64,000 nucleotides of DNA from Dromiciops gliroides. Taxonomy: Eukaryota; Chordata; Mammalia; Microbiotheria; Microbiotheriidae. This document shows positions 45,166-55,829 of the stretch, one piece after another (the first letter of the stretch is position 1; each line of letters begins with the position of its first letter). The notes under the pieces were generated by a model. That model was not told the DNA's origin. It searched no databases and saw only the letters and a list, made by a program, of their open reading frames with translations. Position numbers and translations under genes: made by a program. The DNA is taken from NCBI RefSeq assembly GCF_019393635.1, contig NC_057861.1, positions 546,068,711 through 546,132,710 on the forward strand. Reading direction: 5' to 3'.

Positions 45166-46312
45166 TAATTGGGAGGGAAATTATTATGCATATATAATAT
45201 ATTTGCATAATTTTATAAAAATATTTATATAATATATAAACAATATACAATAAAAACTATATACATATAAACACATGAAGAGAAAGCTCCTATCCTTCCC
45301 TCAACTTTAAACCCCACCCCAGAAAAATCATAAGAATCAAAATAAAGCTGGAATGACCTGTGGAAGTGGGAAAAAAATTGATAGCATTTCAGAGCTAACT
45401 TCATTATGAAATTAAACATCTTGAACCCAAATATCATTATGCTCTTTAAATTGCAGTCTGATTTTTGAAGCAACCAGTGCAATAAAGGAAACACTTACAG
45501 GGAGGTACAAGTCCACAATAGGCAATGTATCACTGACCTCTTTCGTGATTTTTTGGGAGAAGATATTCCTTAAAACTACCCATGAGCACACCCACCCACA
45601 ACAAGAACATTTGACTCCACCATCATCTATGTGATCTTGGTCAATTTCCTCTCCCTCTGTGGGCATCACTTACCTTATCTGTAAAATTTAGAAGTATGAC
45701 TATATGGTCTGTGATGTTCTCATCACAGGTCTCTCACCTCTCAAACAAAAAATCCTTCAATCCTGTGGTTCATAAACAAAGAGAAGAATAAGAGATTTTG
45801 TGGAGTCTGGTGATATCCACTTATAGTCATGTCAATCTTTGCAAGAGGATTTCTAAGAAAACTTTTCTTCCATAAGTTTGTCCCACCTAGGATAATGTGA
45901 ACATTTTGGCGGAAGGTATAGCCACACTCATTTATGCATTACTCATGACCTGGGCCTAATAGTCCTCTCTCCCATGGGGAGCCCTGGTTCTAGTTTCAAC
46001 CATGTCCTAATATAATCCTTTAGGGAACCTGACCAAACAACAAGACAAGATCAGATTTTCCCCTTTGTATTTTCTGGCTTATTGTGCCCCTACTCAGAGT
46101 AAAATTCTGGGGAAAATCTCTAAAACAAAGCTTAGGCATGACTCATATCTAAAATCTCCCCAAATGGAACTGACAGGGTCTCTTGTAGAAAAGTTACTCA
46201 ATATCTAAAAGAGTCAACATCATGTCAGTCCACTGACATTTGTTAATCTCCTATTTTGCATCAGAACCTATACTAAGCCTATGAGAAAGCTATCTATTTA
46301 CTCTATCATGTA
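45166..46312. other. Mostly unassigned; one possible CORE-SINE
   Basis: AT-rich start (45180-45270), a likely sense CORE-SINE piece at about 45625-45740 ('gtgatcttggtcaatttcct', 'atctgtaaaatttagaagta'), then unassigned sequence. Confidence 0.4.
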
Positions 46313-46441
46313 TGGGCCAAATTAAGGATGGGGAGAGTTAATTGGGTGGTTCGGCATAATATTGGGGTTCAGAAAATAATGGGAGACCTCTAGGTCCAGA
46401 GTTTCCTCTCTTCCAAACTGCCTTTTTAAAAGTTATTTCTC

Positions 46442-46591
46442 CAGGGCAGCTAGGTGGCACAGTGGATAAAGCACCGGCCCTGGATTCAGGAGTACCTGAG
46501 TTCAAATCCGGCCTCAGATACTTAACACTTACTAGCTGTGTGACCCTGGGCAAGTCACTAAACCCCAATTGCCTTACCCAAAAAAAAAAAA
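46442..46591 (+). mobile_element. WSINE1-like SINE in LTR B, with TSD
   Basis: Full-length sense copy with a pure A tail; the duplication aaaagttatttctc lies at 46428-46441 and 46588-46601 (its first bases overlap the tail). Confidence 0.93.
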
Positions 46592-47281
46592 GTTATTTCT
46601 CTCAGACTGATAAGAAAGGAGATTAACAGACTCTTTCCCACAAACAAATCAGGTTTTACTAATGGGAACAAAATTTACAACACAAGTGAAGTTAATAAAG
46701 CCAGGGACAATGAGAAAGGGGATAGAGAAAGGGGAAAATAGGTCCCACTTCCCAGATGGTTAGAATCTAAATCTCTAGGGTAAAAAGGCCCCCAAGTGCC
46801 TTGAATAAGCTCTGCTTCCTCAGCCACTTGGAACAGCTTGGCTTGAACAAAAACTGACTCACACCCTAAACTTGATTCCAGCTCAGCTGGCCTTTATAAA
46901 GAGCCAGCCTCGCTTCAACAACACAAACTCACTACCACCTGGAATCTGTAGTTCCAAGGAAAATCAGCTGTGCAGTGTCTCCTGGTTCAGTCCGAAGTTC
47001 AACCACCACCAGTTCCTCTCTCTCTACCTTCCTTCCCATCCCTCTCCAACTTCTCTCTCCCCCTTCCTCCTTCTCCCACAGGAAGGGAGGTTCTTAGCCA
47101 TGCTGAGTCTCCAATTGGTTCAACATACTCCCTGGGCTGTCCACATTATAATTTGGTCAGGCCCATGTGGGCATGGGGGAACTCCTATATGGGGCTTAGT
47201 ACTTTGTTGGATACTTTGACTCAATAAATGTTCTTGGTGTTATTCAGTCCCACCTAATATAGATGAAAAATCTTTCTTTCC

Positions 47282-47434
47282 TTTTTTGGGGGGAGGGGGA
47301 GGGCAATGAGGGTTAAGTGACTTGCCCAGGGTCACACAACTAGTAAGTGTCAAGTGTCTGAGGCCAGACTTGAACTCAGGTCCTCCTGAATCCAGGGCCA
47401 ATGCTTTATCTACTGTGCCACCTAGCTGCCCCCC
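47282..47434 (-). mobile_element. WSINE1-like SINE in LTR B, with TSD
   Basis: Antisense copy whose tail has become G-rich; flanks agatgaaaaatct (47261-47273) and acatgacaaatct (47436-47448) are a diverged duplication. Confidence 0.9.
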
Positions 47435-47590
47435 TACATGACAAATCTAATCAGAGTTCCATTTTTCTATTACCTCTTTAAGTACACACCCATCTTTTCT
47501 TAGACTTTTCAAGATTACATCTTTTTGGTCTGACCATAATGAAGCAAAGATGGGGTCATGGAAACCCCAAATCACAATTAATTCCTTACA

Positions 47591-48132
47591 TTACCCCCTG
47601 TGCTTCATTAAGAAACATGGGGTTGTTTCCTCGATGAAGCAGTAAAACATAACAGAATATCATAACCTATGGTAACAAACAATATGCTAATAACAATATA
47701 GGAAAGGGAGAAAGGGAAAATTTTATCCAGAGGGGCAGTTCCTCATGGACTCGAGCTTTGACAATGCCTAGAGTGGGAAAGCCTCTGAAGAACATACATA
47801 TTACAAATGGTGTATATAGTAACAGAAGGAAAAAACAAAAATGTTCATTTGGAGTTCTTGATATCTCGTCTTCGTTGAGTGTTAAGATGCAATCAGGGAG
47901 TCTGGATTCTGGTCTGGATTCTGGTTGCCTCTGGATACTTTTACTTCTTTAGCTGTTTAACTGCTGGATTTCCACTAAAATTTAGTATAGCATTGTCAGT
48001 GATCAAATTAAACAGTGAGAGTTCTTCAAAATATGATCCATATAGAACAAATTTAAACTTGATACACACAGCATATTATAATCAAATAAAAAATACTTAA
48101 AACATACCACACACACAAGTGCATATTAATGA
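47591..48132 (-). other. Possible retroviral internal remnant beside LTR B
   Basis: On the minus strand 47591-47700 reads as a hydrophobic stretch with one stop, running up to the polypurine-like AGGGGGTAA beside the LTR, where the end of an env gene would sit. The remaining part to 48132 shows nothing recognisable. Weak evidence; no reading frame is intact. Confidence 0.25.
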
Positions 48133-48720
48133 TGGGGGGCAGGATTGATTGATCAAACTGATCATGAGACATCCCAAAGAATTACAAGACTCAGTGACTC
48201 AATTTCCCAAGTTTTATTGCAATACTGTGAGTGGCCAGAGGGAGACTACCATGGAGATAGGTGTCTCAAATAGGGGGAAGAAGAAGACATATTTATAGTG
48301 AGAAAAAGTAGTTATCTTAATCTCCTCCTTGTGGGAAGTTCATGGGAAGTCTTATTCTAATTTGGACTTCTTTGGGTCCTAAGAAAACCCATGAAGTAAG
48401 AACCTTTTTCCTTAGAGATGTGTTTTTGGAGGTTATATGTCATAAGGTGAACTTAAGGACAAATTTGGCCTTTTCTGCGCATGTTCCCAAGGACATGCTT
48501 AAACTTGTCAATCTCAGAGGGTCTCTATGTTGATGGTATCTCTTTACTTAAGATCTGGTTTCTATGTACCCAGTAATCTAGGAATATTAATGGTTAATGG
48601 TCCCTGGTTACTGTCTGTGTTGATGGTATTAGTTGATAGGAACTTGAAACCTCTTGGTTACAGTAGGAACACAAACCTTAGTTTCTCTGTTAACCGTTTT
48701 AGGTACCATTGATACCTACA
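48133..48720 (-). mobile_element. Solo LTR of an endogenous retrovirus (LTR C)
   Basis: 588 bp, TGTAGGTATC (at 48720) to CTGCCCCCCA (at 48133) on the minus strand. TATA (complement of atttatag, 48291-48298) and AATAAA (complement near 48213-48218) are about 80 bp apart. It is unlike LTRs A and B in sequence. No primer-binding site follows its 3' end. The HAL1 tail abuts its 5' end. Confidence 0.72.
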
Positions 48721-48884
48721 ATTTTTTATTTTTTTTTTTTGTAACAAACATTTATTTTATTTTTTCCAGTTACATGTAAGGGTAGTTTTCAACATTTATT
48801 TTCATAAGATTTAGAGTTCCAAATTGTTCTCCCTCCCTCCCTTTCCTGCCCCCTCCACAAGACATCAACCAACCAATCTGATAT

Positions 48885-48885
48885 A

Positions 48886-48921
<36 letters not shown>
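48885..48921. repeat. (TA)n in HAL1 3'UTR
   Basis: About 16 TA units. Confidence 0.9.
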
Positions 48922-48926
<5 letters not shown>

Positions 48927-49509
48927 ATCCACAAGTGCTCTTTTATCAGTTCTTTCTATGGGGGTGGATAGTATGCTTCATCATTAGTCCCTTGGGATTG
49001 TCTTGGATCATTGTATTGCTGAGAGTAGTTAAGTCATTCACAATTGCTCTTAGAACAATAATGCTGTCACTATGTTACAATGTCCTCCCAGTTCTGCTCA
49101 CTTCACTATATATCAGTTCATATGAGTCTTTACAGGTTTTTCTGATATCATCCTGTTTGTCATTTCCTATAGCACAATACCATTCCACTACAATCATATA
49201 CCATAGCTTCTTCAGTCATTCCTCAATTGATAGACATTCCCTTGATTCCCAATTCTTACCCACCACAAATAGTTGCTATAAATATTTTTGTACAATTTTC
49301 CCCCTTTTCTCTTTTTCATGATTACTGTTGTTAACTGTTTCCCTCCATCCTATTCCCTTCCCCATGATATTTACTCTATTATCTATCTTCTTTCATCCTA
49401 TCCCTCTTGAACAGGGATTTGCTCCTCTCTGTCCCCTCCCCCAATCTGACCTCCCTTCTTTTGCCCCTCTATCTTTATCCCCTTCTCCTCCTATTTCCTT
49501 CTGGGTTAG

Positions 49510-49740
49510 AGAGATTACTCTACCCAATTGATTATGTATGTTAATTCCCTCCTTGAGCCAATTCTGATGAGATTAAGGTCTTTGAGCCAATTCTGATGAG
49601 TGTTAGGCTCATTTACTGTCCAGATTAAATAGATTACTCCACCCAATTGAGTGTGTATGTTAATTCCCTCCTTGAAGCAACTCTGATGAGATTAAGGTCT
49701 TTGAGTCTATTCTGAGTGTACAATTCATTTACTGCCCTGC
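49510..49740 (-). repeat. ~119 bp tandem duplication in HAL1 3'UTR
   Basis: Unit 1 begins near 49511 (gagattactctacccaattg) and unit 2 near 49630 (tagattactccacccaattg); both continue with 'tgttaattccctccttga' and 'tgatgagattaaggtctttg'. Confidence 0.75.
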
Positions 49741-49877
49741 TCTTCCCCCATCTCTTCCCCCACTCCATAAATACTTTCTTGTTTCTTTCATGTAGGATTT
49801 CACCCTATGCTAAATCTGTCCTTCCCCCTCCCCCAGTGCATTCTCTTCACCCTTCAATTTAACCCCAAAGATGTCAT

Positions 49878-50010
49878 CATGGGTCAGCTAGGTGACACAG
49901 TGGACAAAGCATCCACACTGGACCCAGGGGGATCCCAGCCAAAACCAGGCCTCAGACACAAAACAGTCACCTACTACATGACCCCAGGTATGTCCCCCAA
50001 CTCCAATTTT
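49878..50010 (+). mobile_element. Diverged SINE-like segment at the HAL1 ORF1/3'UTR junction
   Basis: Sense SINE order is kept ('gtcagctaggtgacacagtgg', 'ggcctcagacac', 'atgaccccag'), but it is far more diverged than the other nested SINEs. It lacks a polyA tail and a duplication, and ends precisely at the ORF1 stop. Confidence 0.6.
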
Positions 50011-50527
50011 TTATGGTTCTCTAGGGTTTTGTATTTGAAAGTCAAATTTGCCATTCAGTATAGGTCTTTTCATCACGAATACCTGAAAGTTCTCTTTTTC
50101 ATTGAAGTCCCATCTTTTCCTCCGAAAGATTATGATCAGTTTTTCTGGGTAGGTGATTCTTGGTTGTAATCCCAATTTCTTTGCTCTCTGGAATATCATA
50201 TTCCATGCCCTCCATTCCATTAATGTGGAAGCTGCTAGATCTTGTGCTATCCTGACTGGGGCTACACAGTACTTGAATTCTTTCTTTTTGGCAGCTTGCT
50301 ATATGTTCTCCTTGACCTGAGAGCTCTGGAATTTGTCTATAATATTCCTAGGAGTTTTCCTTTTGGGATCTCTTTCAGGAGGTGATTGGTGGATTCTTTC
50401 AATTTCTATTTTACCTTTTGCTTCTAGAATATCCAGGAAATTTCCCTTGACAATTTCTTGGAAGATGATGTCTAAGATCTTTACTTGATCATGGTATTCA
50501 GGTAGACCAATAAAATTCAAATGATCT

Positions 50528-50671
50528 AGGGGCAGCTAGATGGCACAGTGGATAAAGCACCGGCCCTAGATTCTGGAGTACCTGAGTTCAAATCCGACCT
50601 CAGACACTTGACACTTACTAGCTGTGTGACCCTGGGCAAGTTACTTAACCCCAATTGCCTCACAAAAAAAA
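50528..50671 (+). mobile_element. WSINE1-like SINE nested in HAL1 ORF1
   Basis: Full-length sense copy with A tail; flanks aaaattcaaatgatcta and aaaattcaaataatcta differ at one base. Confidence 0.93.
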
Positions 50672-50991
50672 AAAATTCAAATAATCTATCCTGGACCTAT
50701 TTTCCAGGTCAACAGTTTTTCCAAGAAGATATTTCACATTGCCCTCTATTTTTTTATTCATTTGGATTTGTTTTATTGTGTCTTGGTTTCTCATAAAGTC
50801 ACTAGCTTCCATTTGTTCAATCCTAATTCTTAGGTAATTATTTTCATCAGAGAGCTTTTGTACCTTCTTTTCCATTTGGCCAATTTGGCTTTTCAAGCAT
50901 TTGACTTTTTTCTCATGTCTTTCCTGCATCACCCTCATTTCTCTTTCCATTTTTTCCTCTACCTCTCTAACTTTATCTTCAAAGTCCTTTT

Positions 50992-51151
50992 TTTTTTTAA
51001 AACTTTTTTTTTTAAGTGAGGCAATTGGGGTTAAGTGACTTGCTCAGGGTCACACAGCCAGTAAGTGTTAAGTGTCTGAGGCCGGATTTGAACTCAGGTA
51101 CTCCTGACTCCAGGGCCGGTGTTCTATCCACTGCGCCACCTAGCTGCCCCC
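50992..51151 (-). mobile_element. WSINE1-like SINE nested in HAL1 ORF1
   Basis: Full-length antisense copy with long T tail; duplication tcaaagtcctttt at 50979-50991 and 51152-51164. Confidence 0.93.
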
Positions 51152-51960
51152 TCAAAGTCCTTTTTGAGCACTTCTATGGCCTAAGACCAATTCATATTTT
51201 TCTTGGAAGCTTTAGGTATAGGGGCCCTGACATTGACGTCTTCTTCTGAGAGTGTACCTCGATCTTCCTTGTCACTAAAGAATCTTTCTGTGGTCCTCAC
51301 CTTTCTCTGTCTCCTCATCTTGCCTTTATTTGACTCGACTTTTAGCTCCTTAAAGTGGGGCACTGTTTCCAGGCTGCACTATCCCAAGCTTCAGAAGGTC
51401 CCAGGTGGTATGATTTAAGGAGGATCAGGTTCTTCACTCACCTCGCCTGTTCCCTGGTCTGTAAATGACCCCAGACCATCTTGCTGATCAACCAGCTTTG
51501 TGTGTTGTGGTTGTCAGCTCTGACCAGCTTGTGCCCCTCCCCCACCTGGGCCACTGCTACTCAAGCCTATCTCCTGGTTCCCAGCAGGGGTGAAAAACCC
51601 AAGTTCTGCCTCAGCACCAGCATAGATCCCTGTAGTCTCCCCCTGCCAAGGGCTCAGTCTTTTCCCCAGACAGTGAGCTTAGTTCCAGACGACACTGGCA
51701 CTACAGCTGATTCTGAGGCTCTGGTGCATCTCTTTCTCTGCTGAGGCCTTCATCAGACTGGATCTGTGTCAGGGTGACTGTGGGGTTGGGCTCTACTCCT
51801 GTCTCAGCACAGCAGCTCTCTCCTGAAGATTATTTCACCACATTCTTCTGTGGGTTTTGCTGCTCCAGGAATTGTCCTATGGCATTATTTGGATGTTTTG
51901 GGAGAGATCAGATAGCTACTATTGATAGGTTATTTTTTAACCCTTTTAGCCTCCTCCATC

Positions 51961-53239
51961 ACTAACACATGCTTAAACATAAATTCTAACCCATCACTTC
52001 TACTATACTCTCCCAAAAGGTAATGACAACTTGTGGGACTGCTAAATAGATATTTTTCTTTCACTTTAAATATACATTGTCTAAGTAACACACTCAAGAT
52101 CCATATCTTCTGGCCAGCCATCATCCTGTGAGTATTCATCTTCTCCTCAAAGAAGGGTGTAGTTTAAGGGGCCTCCTCCTATTGAGAAACCAATATCCAA
52201 CTCAATGACTCTAGACCTTGTAATCTCACAAAATAGCCACAAAAGATGGAAACCTCAACTTTTAGCAACATTCTTGTGTTACCTGTGTTTAGAGAAAGAA
52301 ATACAAGGCAGAAGGTGCAGGGACTTAAAATCTTTTCTCTAGTTCATCTGGACAAGAATATGCCATCTTCATGTAGCCATCATAAGTGCCAATGTTCACA
52401 CAGATAATAAGTACTCAAGGCAGAAATCAGGTCTTCCTGATTATATCCACTATACCACCACTCCCTAGAAATCTAAGTCTTTAGTAGCATAGCACTCAAT
52501 AAACTCATTCTGGACCTAAGGAAGAAGTTCAAAAATGTGGGAGTCAGATGAAAATTTCAGCTGGTCAGGAATAAAAAGAGTAATACATCATTGGCATAAA
52601 GATCTCATTCTTCATCTTAAAATGAGACCCAGATTCTCAACACTGAGAATCTATTGAATGGTCTTTTAAAAGCCTTTGAAAAAAAAAAACAAAAGGGAAG
52701 CTGAGCATATTTGACCAACTTCTCCCTAAGGCAAGTATAAGCCCTTCTCCCTACCCAGTTTTCCCCCTTCTTTACCTATTCACTTCAGGAGGGCACAGGA
52801 TAAAGACCATAACCTGGATCAGGGCAGTGACAATGAGGAAGGGGGAATGTTTCCAGCCTCCTTTGGGATGAGGTCTTCATAACACTTCCCCTCCAGTTGA
52901 GTTCATTATATGGTGGATCCTTTTTAATAGGAGTAGGAAGAATTGGAAAGTTGGAAGCTGGAGAAGGGGAGTGTGTGCAAAGAACAGCTACTGCTATATT
53001 GATCATCTCTACTTCTATCCTGGTTAGTGACCCTAGAGAGGATCAGGGAAGAAAGGTTATTAACCAGCTTATTTGAAGGAATGAGGAGTAATAAAGTCAC
53101 TATATCAAGTCAATGTGAACCAGGGTCTTCAACAGTTTCTCCTGTGTTTATTTATGTATCCTACTGTGGCTAGTGGAAGTATCCAGAGAGTTGTCTTGAG
53201 TATTCCCCTTGGTATTCTTAACTGAAAATGACTACAAAT
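51961..53239. other. No recognisable feature
   Basis: About 1.3 kb without a supportable gene or repeat; a MIR-like trace may lie at 52400-52470. Confidence 0.45.
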
Positions 53240-53490
53240 AAAATAATAATAATAATAATAAAATTCACTTATACAGTGCAAAGGGCTTTCCAAATATTAT
53301 TTAATTTTATCCTCACAAGTCTGAAAATTAGGTGCTATTATTTTTTCCATTTTACAAATGAAGAAACTGAGACTGACAGATTAAGTGACTTTTCCAGGTT
53401 ACACAATTAATATATGTCTGGGGTAGATTTGAACTCAGGTACTCCCTGACTCCAGGGCCAGCATTTTTACCCACTGCAGCCATTTACTGG
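53240..53490 (-). mobile_element. CORE-SINE, antisense, with (AAT)n
   Basis: (ATA)n tail (53242-53261), 'cattttacaaatgaagaaac', 'gatttgaactcaggtactcc' and 'ccagggccagca'. Confidence 0.75.
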
Positions 53491-53739
53491 CTCAGGGGTT
53501 CAGCCAGAAGAGAAAAATTTAACAATCCCTGGCACATAGTAGGTGTTTAAAAATGTTTGTTTTAGAGTTTAATATTTAATTTAACTTGTTTCAAACATTT
53601 CATAAGTGCTTAATGGGTTAATTAACTTGAGAACCAAACAGGAATTGTCCAATGGTGAGCTGAATCCTTGGAGAGATAGCTAATTGTTGCCTACTTGAAA
53701 CTTCTTGCTAAGATCTTTCTCTTTCCCTAAGTAAGGGTG

Positions 53740-53995
53740 GTCAAGTATTAGAAGTCATAGAATTCTTGACTTTTAGAGAGATGACATCATGATATACTTG
53801 GAAAATTCCGAAGACTCAAATAAAAAGTTAGTTGGAACAATTACAATTTTAGCAAAGTAGCAGGATGTAAAGTAAATCCACAGAAATCATCAATATTCCT
53901 ATATATCACAAACAAAACAAGAAGAAATAATAAGAGATACCCTATTAAAATAACTCCAGACAGTATAAAATAACTGGGAATGCACACATCTGCCA
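53740..53995 (+). pseudogene. L1 ORF2 reverse-transcriptase fragment
   Basis: Plus-strand text from 'gatgacatcatgatatactt' (the region after the L1 FADD box) through 'ccacagaaatcatcaatatt' to 'aaaataactgggaatgc'. Frame is broken by stops. Both ends of the parent L1 are missing. Confidence 0.6.
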
Positions 53996-53999
53996 CAGA

Positions 54000-54600
54000 G
54001 AATTCACAATGAATGCAGATCCATGAAACTGGTTACCCAGATATCTACACAAGATTATGCCACTCATGTAGCCTAAATCCCAAAGCCTATTGGTGTGGTA
54101 CTCTCTGTTCACTGGTGGAGATCATTTCACCATGTGTGTATGAGGGGAAGAGCAAGTAGGCAAAAAGTGGAAGAGAGGAGAGTGACAGGCTCTTCAGAAT
54201 TTCCTCAAGCTCTTCAGCCTCCTCTGGCTTCTATTTATGAGAGAAAAGATGGACCATGCCAACCCCACTTCAGGTTGCTGAAAAGAAAAGACTCTGGGAA
54301 GAATTCAACATGAGAGGAGCTAGTAGTCTCCATCAAATCCCCTATCCTCAGCTTACTACACCAGAGAATTCTAGGAGTTTCTCCTTGGCCTAAATCTAGA
54401 ACTTTCTCTCCCATTTGAGCTAAAGGCCCTTGCTCCCAACTGGAGAGCTCTTTCACTCTGTATGTTCTGGTATATACTTTCTCTGATTGCTATTATCAAT
54501 TTGGGTCTCTTTACTACCTGCTAGGTGTGTTCATTGTGGAACTGGTATTTGGTGGAAGGGGAGTCAAGCTTTTTATATAAACCTTTCCCCCAATAATGAA
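54000..54600 (+). other. Unassigned; possible LTR
   Basis: A U5-like pyrimidine-rich end ('tctctttactacctgctagg') is followed by 'aactggtatttggtggaagg', which loosely resembles the start of a primer-binding site region. No AATAAA or clear 5' end, so this is only a possibility. Confidence 0.25.
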
Positions 54601-54768
54601 CAGTGATCAGAAGTTTAGTTTGAAAAAGAAAACCACATACCCTAGACTAATAACATTGAAGGGAGCAGATAAATATAATTCTAGACCAGTACTCCCTCTC
54701 TCTGAGGAGAGTAGAGAAGCCTCCAGCCCCAACTTCCTGCTTCCCCTCCTGGCAAGAATTAATGTCTC

Positions 54769-54925
54769 AGGGGCAGCTAGGTAGTGCAGGGGATAGAGCA
54801 CCAGCCCTGGAGTCAGGAGGGCCTGAGTTCAAATCCGGCCTCAGACACTTAACACTTACTAGCTGTGTGACCCTAGGCAAGTCACTTAACCCCAATTGCC
54901 TCACCAAAAAAAATAAAATAATAAT
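54769..54925 (+). mobile_element. WSINE1-like SINE with perfect TSD
   Basis: Sense copy with A-rich tail; exact 12 bp duplication aattaatgtctc at 54757-54768 and 54926-54937. Confidence 0.94.
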
Positions 54926-55144
54926 AATTAATGTCTCCCTTGGAGAAGGGGAGTGGGGAGAAGAAGTTAAAGATGTCTATTCTGCCTCCCTTTGAGCCAC
55001 ACAAAGACATCCCCATGCTACATGTAGGGGACAGCCTTCTCCACACAAATAATCATGGACCTAAGTTCAAAGGAAGGAAAGGATTATCAAATGCCAGTGT
55101 TCTCCAGATTTGACTGCCACCAGTCTAGTAGATATGGCCTGAGA

Positions 55145-55340
55145 AATTTCTCAACACAGGATCATAAATCTAGAGCTGGAAGGGACCTCAGAAGGAATCT
55201 AGTCCAAGCCCTTAATTTTATAGATGAGAAAACTGAAGCCCAAGGTAGTTAAGTGACTTGTCCAAGTCACACAGGTAATACAGCATAGACCAGCCTTGAA
55301 CAGGAGTCTCTCTCTGACTCCAAAACCAGTGCTCTTTCCC
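55145..55340 (-). mobile_element. CORE-SINE with CR1/L3-type tail
   Basis: Tail 'agagctggaagggacctcag' first, then 'ttttatagatgagaaaactg', 'agtgacttgtccaagtcaca' and 'ctgactccaaaaccagtgct'. The best preserved copy of this type here. Confidence 0.75.
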
Positions 55341-55359
55341 CCAAGAATTGGGTGGCAAT

Positions 55360-55590
55360 GGGGAGTGATGGAGTCAGGAAGACTTGGGTTCACCTCTGAC
55401 TTCAGACATTACCTAGCTCTGTAATATTGGGCAGGTCACTTAATCTCTCTCTGCCTCAGTTTCTTTGACTGTATAAGGGGGTTATTAACACCTACCTCAT
55501 AGGGCTGTTGGGTGGATCAAATGAAATAACATTTTAAGTATTTACCACAGTGCCTAGAACATAGTAGGTACTTAATGAATGCTTATTGAC
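55360..55590 (+). mobile_element. CORE-SINE, sense
   Basis: 'ggagtcaggaagacttgggt', 'tctgcctcagtttctttgac', 'cacctacctcatagggctgt' and the 3' end 'gcctagaacatagtaggta'. Confidence 0.8.
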
Positions 55591-55604
55591 TAACTACAAA
55601 ATGG

Positions 55605-55800
55605 CAAAAAATGCACCTACCTCACAGAACTGTTGTGGGAATAAAATGAGGTATTTTGTTGTTGTTCTTTATCCCGCCCCCCCCACCCAACTCCTTTTCC
55701 ACAGAGCTGATCCCTCCCTGCATTCGAATTCCCCCTAAAATGAGGTATTTTAAGGCACTTAGCACAGTGCCTGGCACATAGTAGGCACAATATAAATTCT
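55605..55800 (+). mobile_element. MIR/CORE-SINE 3' part split by a 79 bp insert
   Basis: 'cacctacctcacagaactgt' and 'ggcacttagcacagtgcctg' are continuous once the insert at 55658-55736 and one duplication are removed. Confidence 0.75.
55658..55736 (-). mobile_element. 79 bp retroposed insert of unknown source
   Basis: Flanked by the perfect 15 bp duplication aaaatgaggtatttt (55643-55657 and 55737-55751). On the minus strand it ends in (AAC)3, the tail type of RTE/BovB-mobilised elements. Its G-rich body matches no family I know. Confidence 0.65.
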
Positions 55801-55829
55801 GATTCCCTTCCCTTCTTCCCCTGTGTCAA

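Larger units (their letters stand above)
46313..47590 (-). mobile_element. LTR of an endogenous retrovirus (LTR B), with two nested SINEs
   Basis: Minus-strand LTR from TGTAAGGAATTAATTG (47590) to 'ttaatttggccca' (46313), TG...CA ends, about 950 bp without its SINEs. A strong TATA (tttataaa, 46893-46900) and a degraded AATAAA (agtaaaa, near 46654) are visible. Immediately upstream on its own strand is an AGGGGGTAA run, placed like a polypurine tract, so this may be a 3' LTR. Confidence 0.7.
50011..51318 (-). pseudogene. HAL1 ORF1 (L1 ORF1p-like), interrupted
   Basis: Starts at ATG 51318 (MRRQRKVRT...) and ends at a stop at 50011. N-terminal acidic/basic head, then a coiled coil on 50950-50690 (EREMRVMQERHEKKVKCLK, KLSDENNYLRIRIEQMEAS). 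The RRM-like part lies on 50520-50300 (KGKIEIERIHQSPPERDPKR, PRNIIDKF), and the C-terminal domain on 50220-50011 (EWRAWNMIFQRAKKLGLQPR, YPEKLIIIF). These follow the order of L1 ORF1p, a trimeric nucleic-acid chaperone. At least two in-frame stops and two SINEs break it. Confidence 0.85.
48721..51960 (-). mobile_element. HAL1 element, nearly complete, antisense
   Basis: Read on the minus strand: 5'UTR (about 51960-51320), ORF1 (51318-50011), a long 3'UTR (50010-48760) and an A-rich tail (antisense T run, 48721-48740). There is no ORF2 and no gap where it could have been lost without also taking ORF1 or the 3'UTR, which is the definition of a HAL1 (half-L1). Two SINEs are nested in ORF1. Net length is about 2.9 kb. 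The 3' terminus matches L1 ends at 23.0-23.2 and 45.1 kb. Confidence 0.75.

Noticed and set aside
44171..47590. LTR A and LTR B as the two ends of one provirus
   Set aside because: They are in opposite orientation, differ in length, and no retroviral genes lie between them.
48133..48720. LTR C as the 5' LTR of the element ending in LTR B
   Set aside because: The two LTRs are different families and no primer-binding site follows LTR C.
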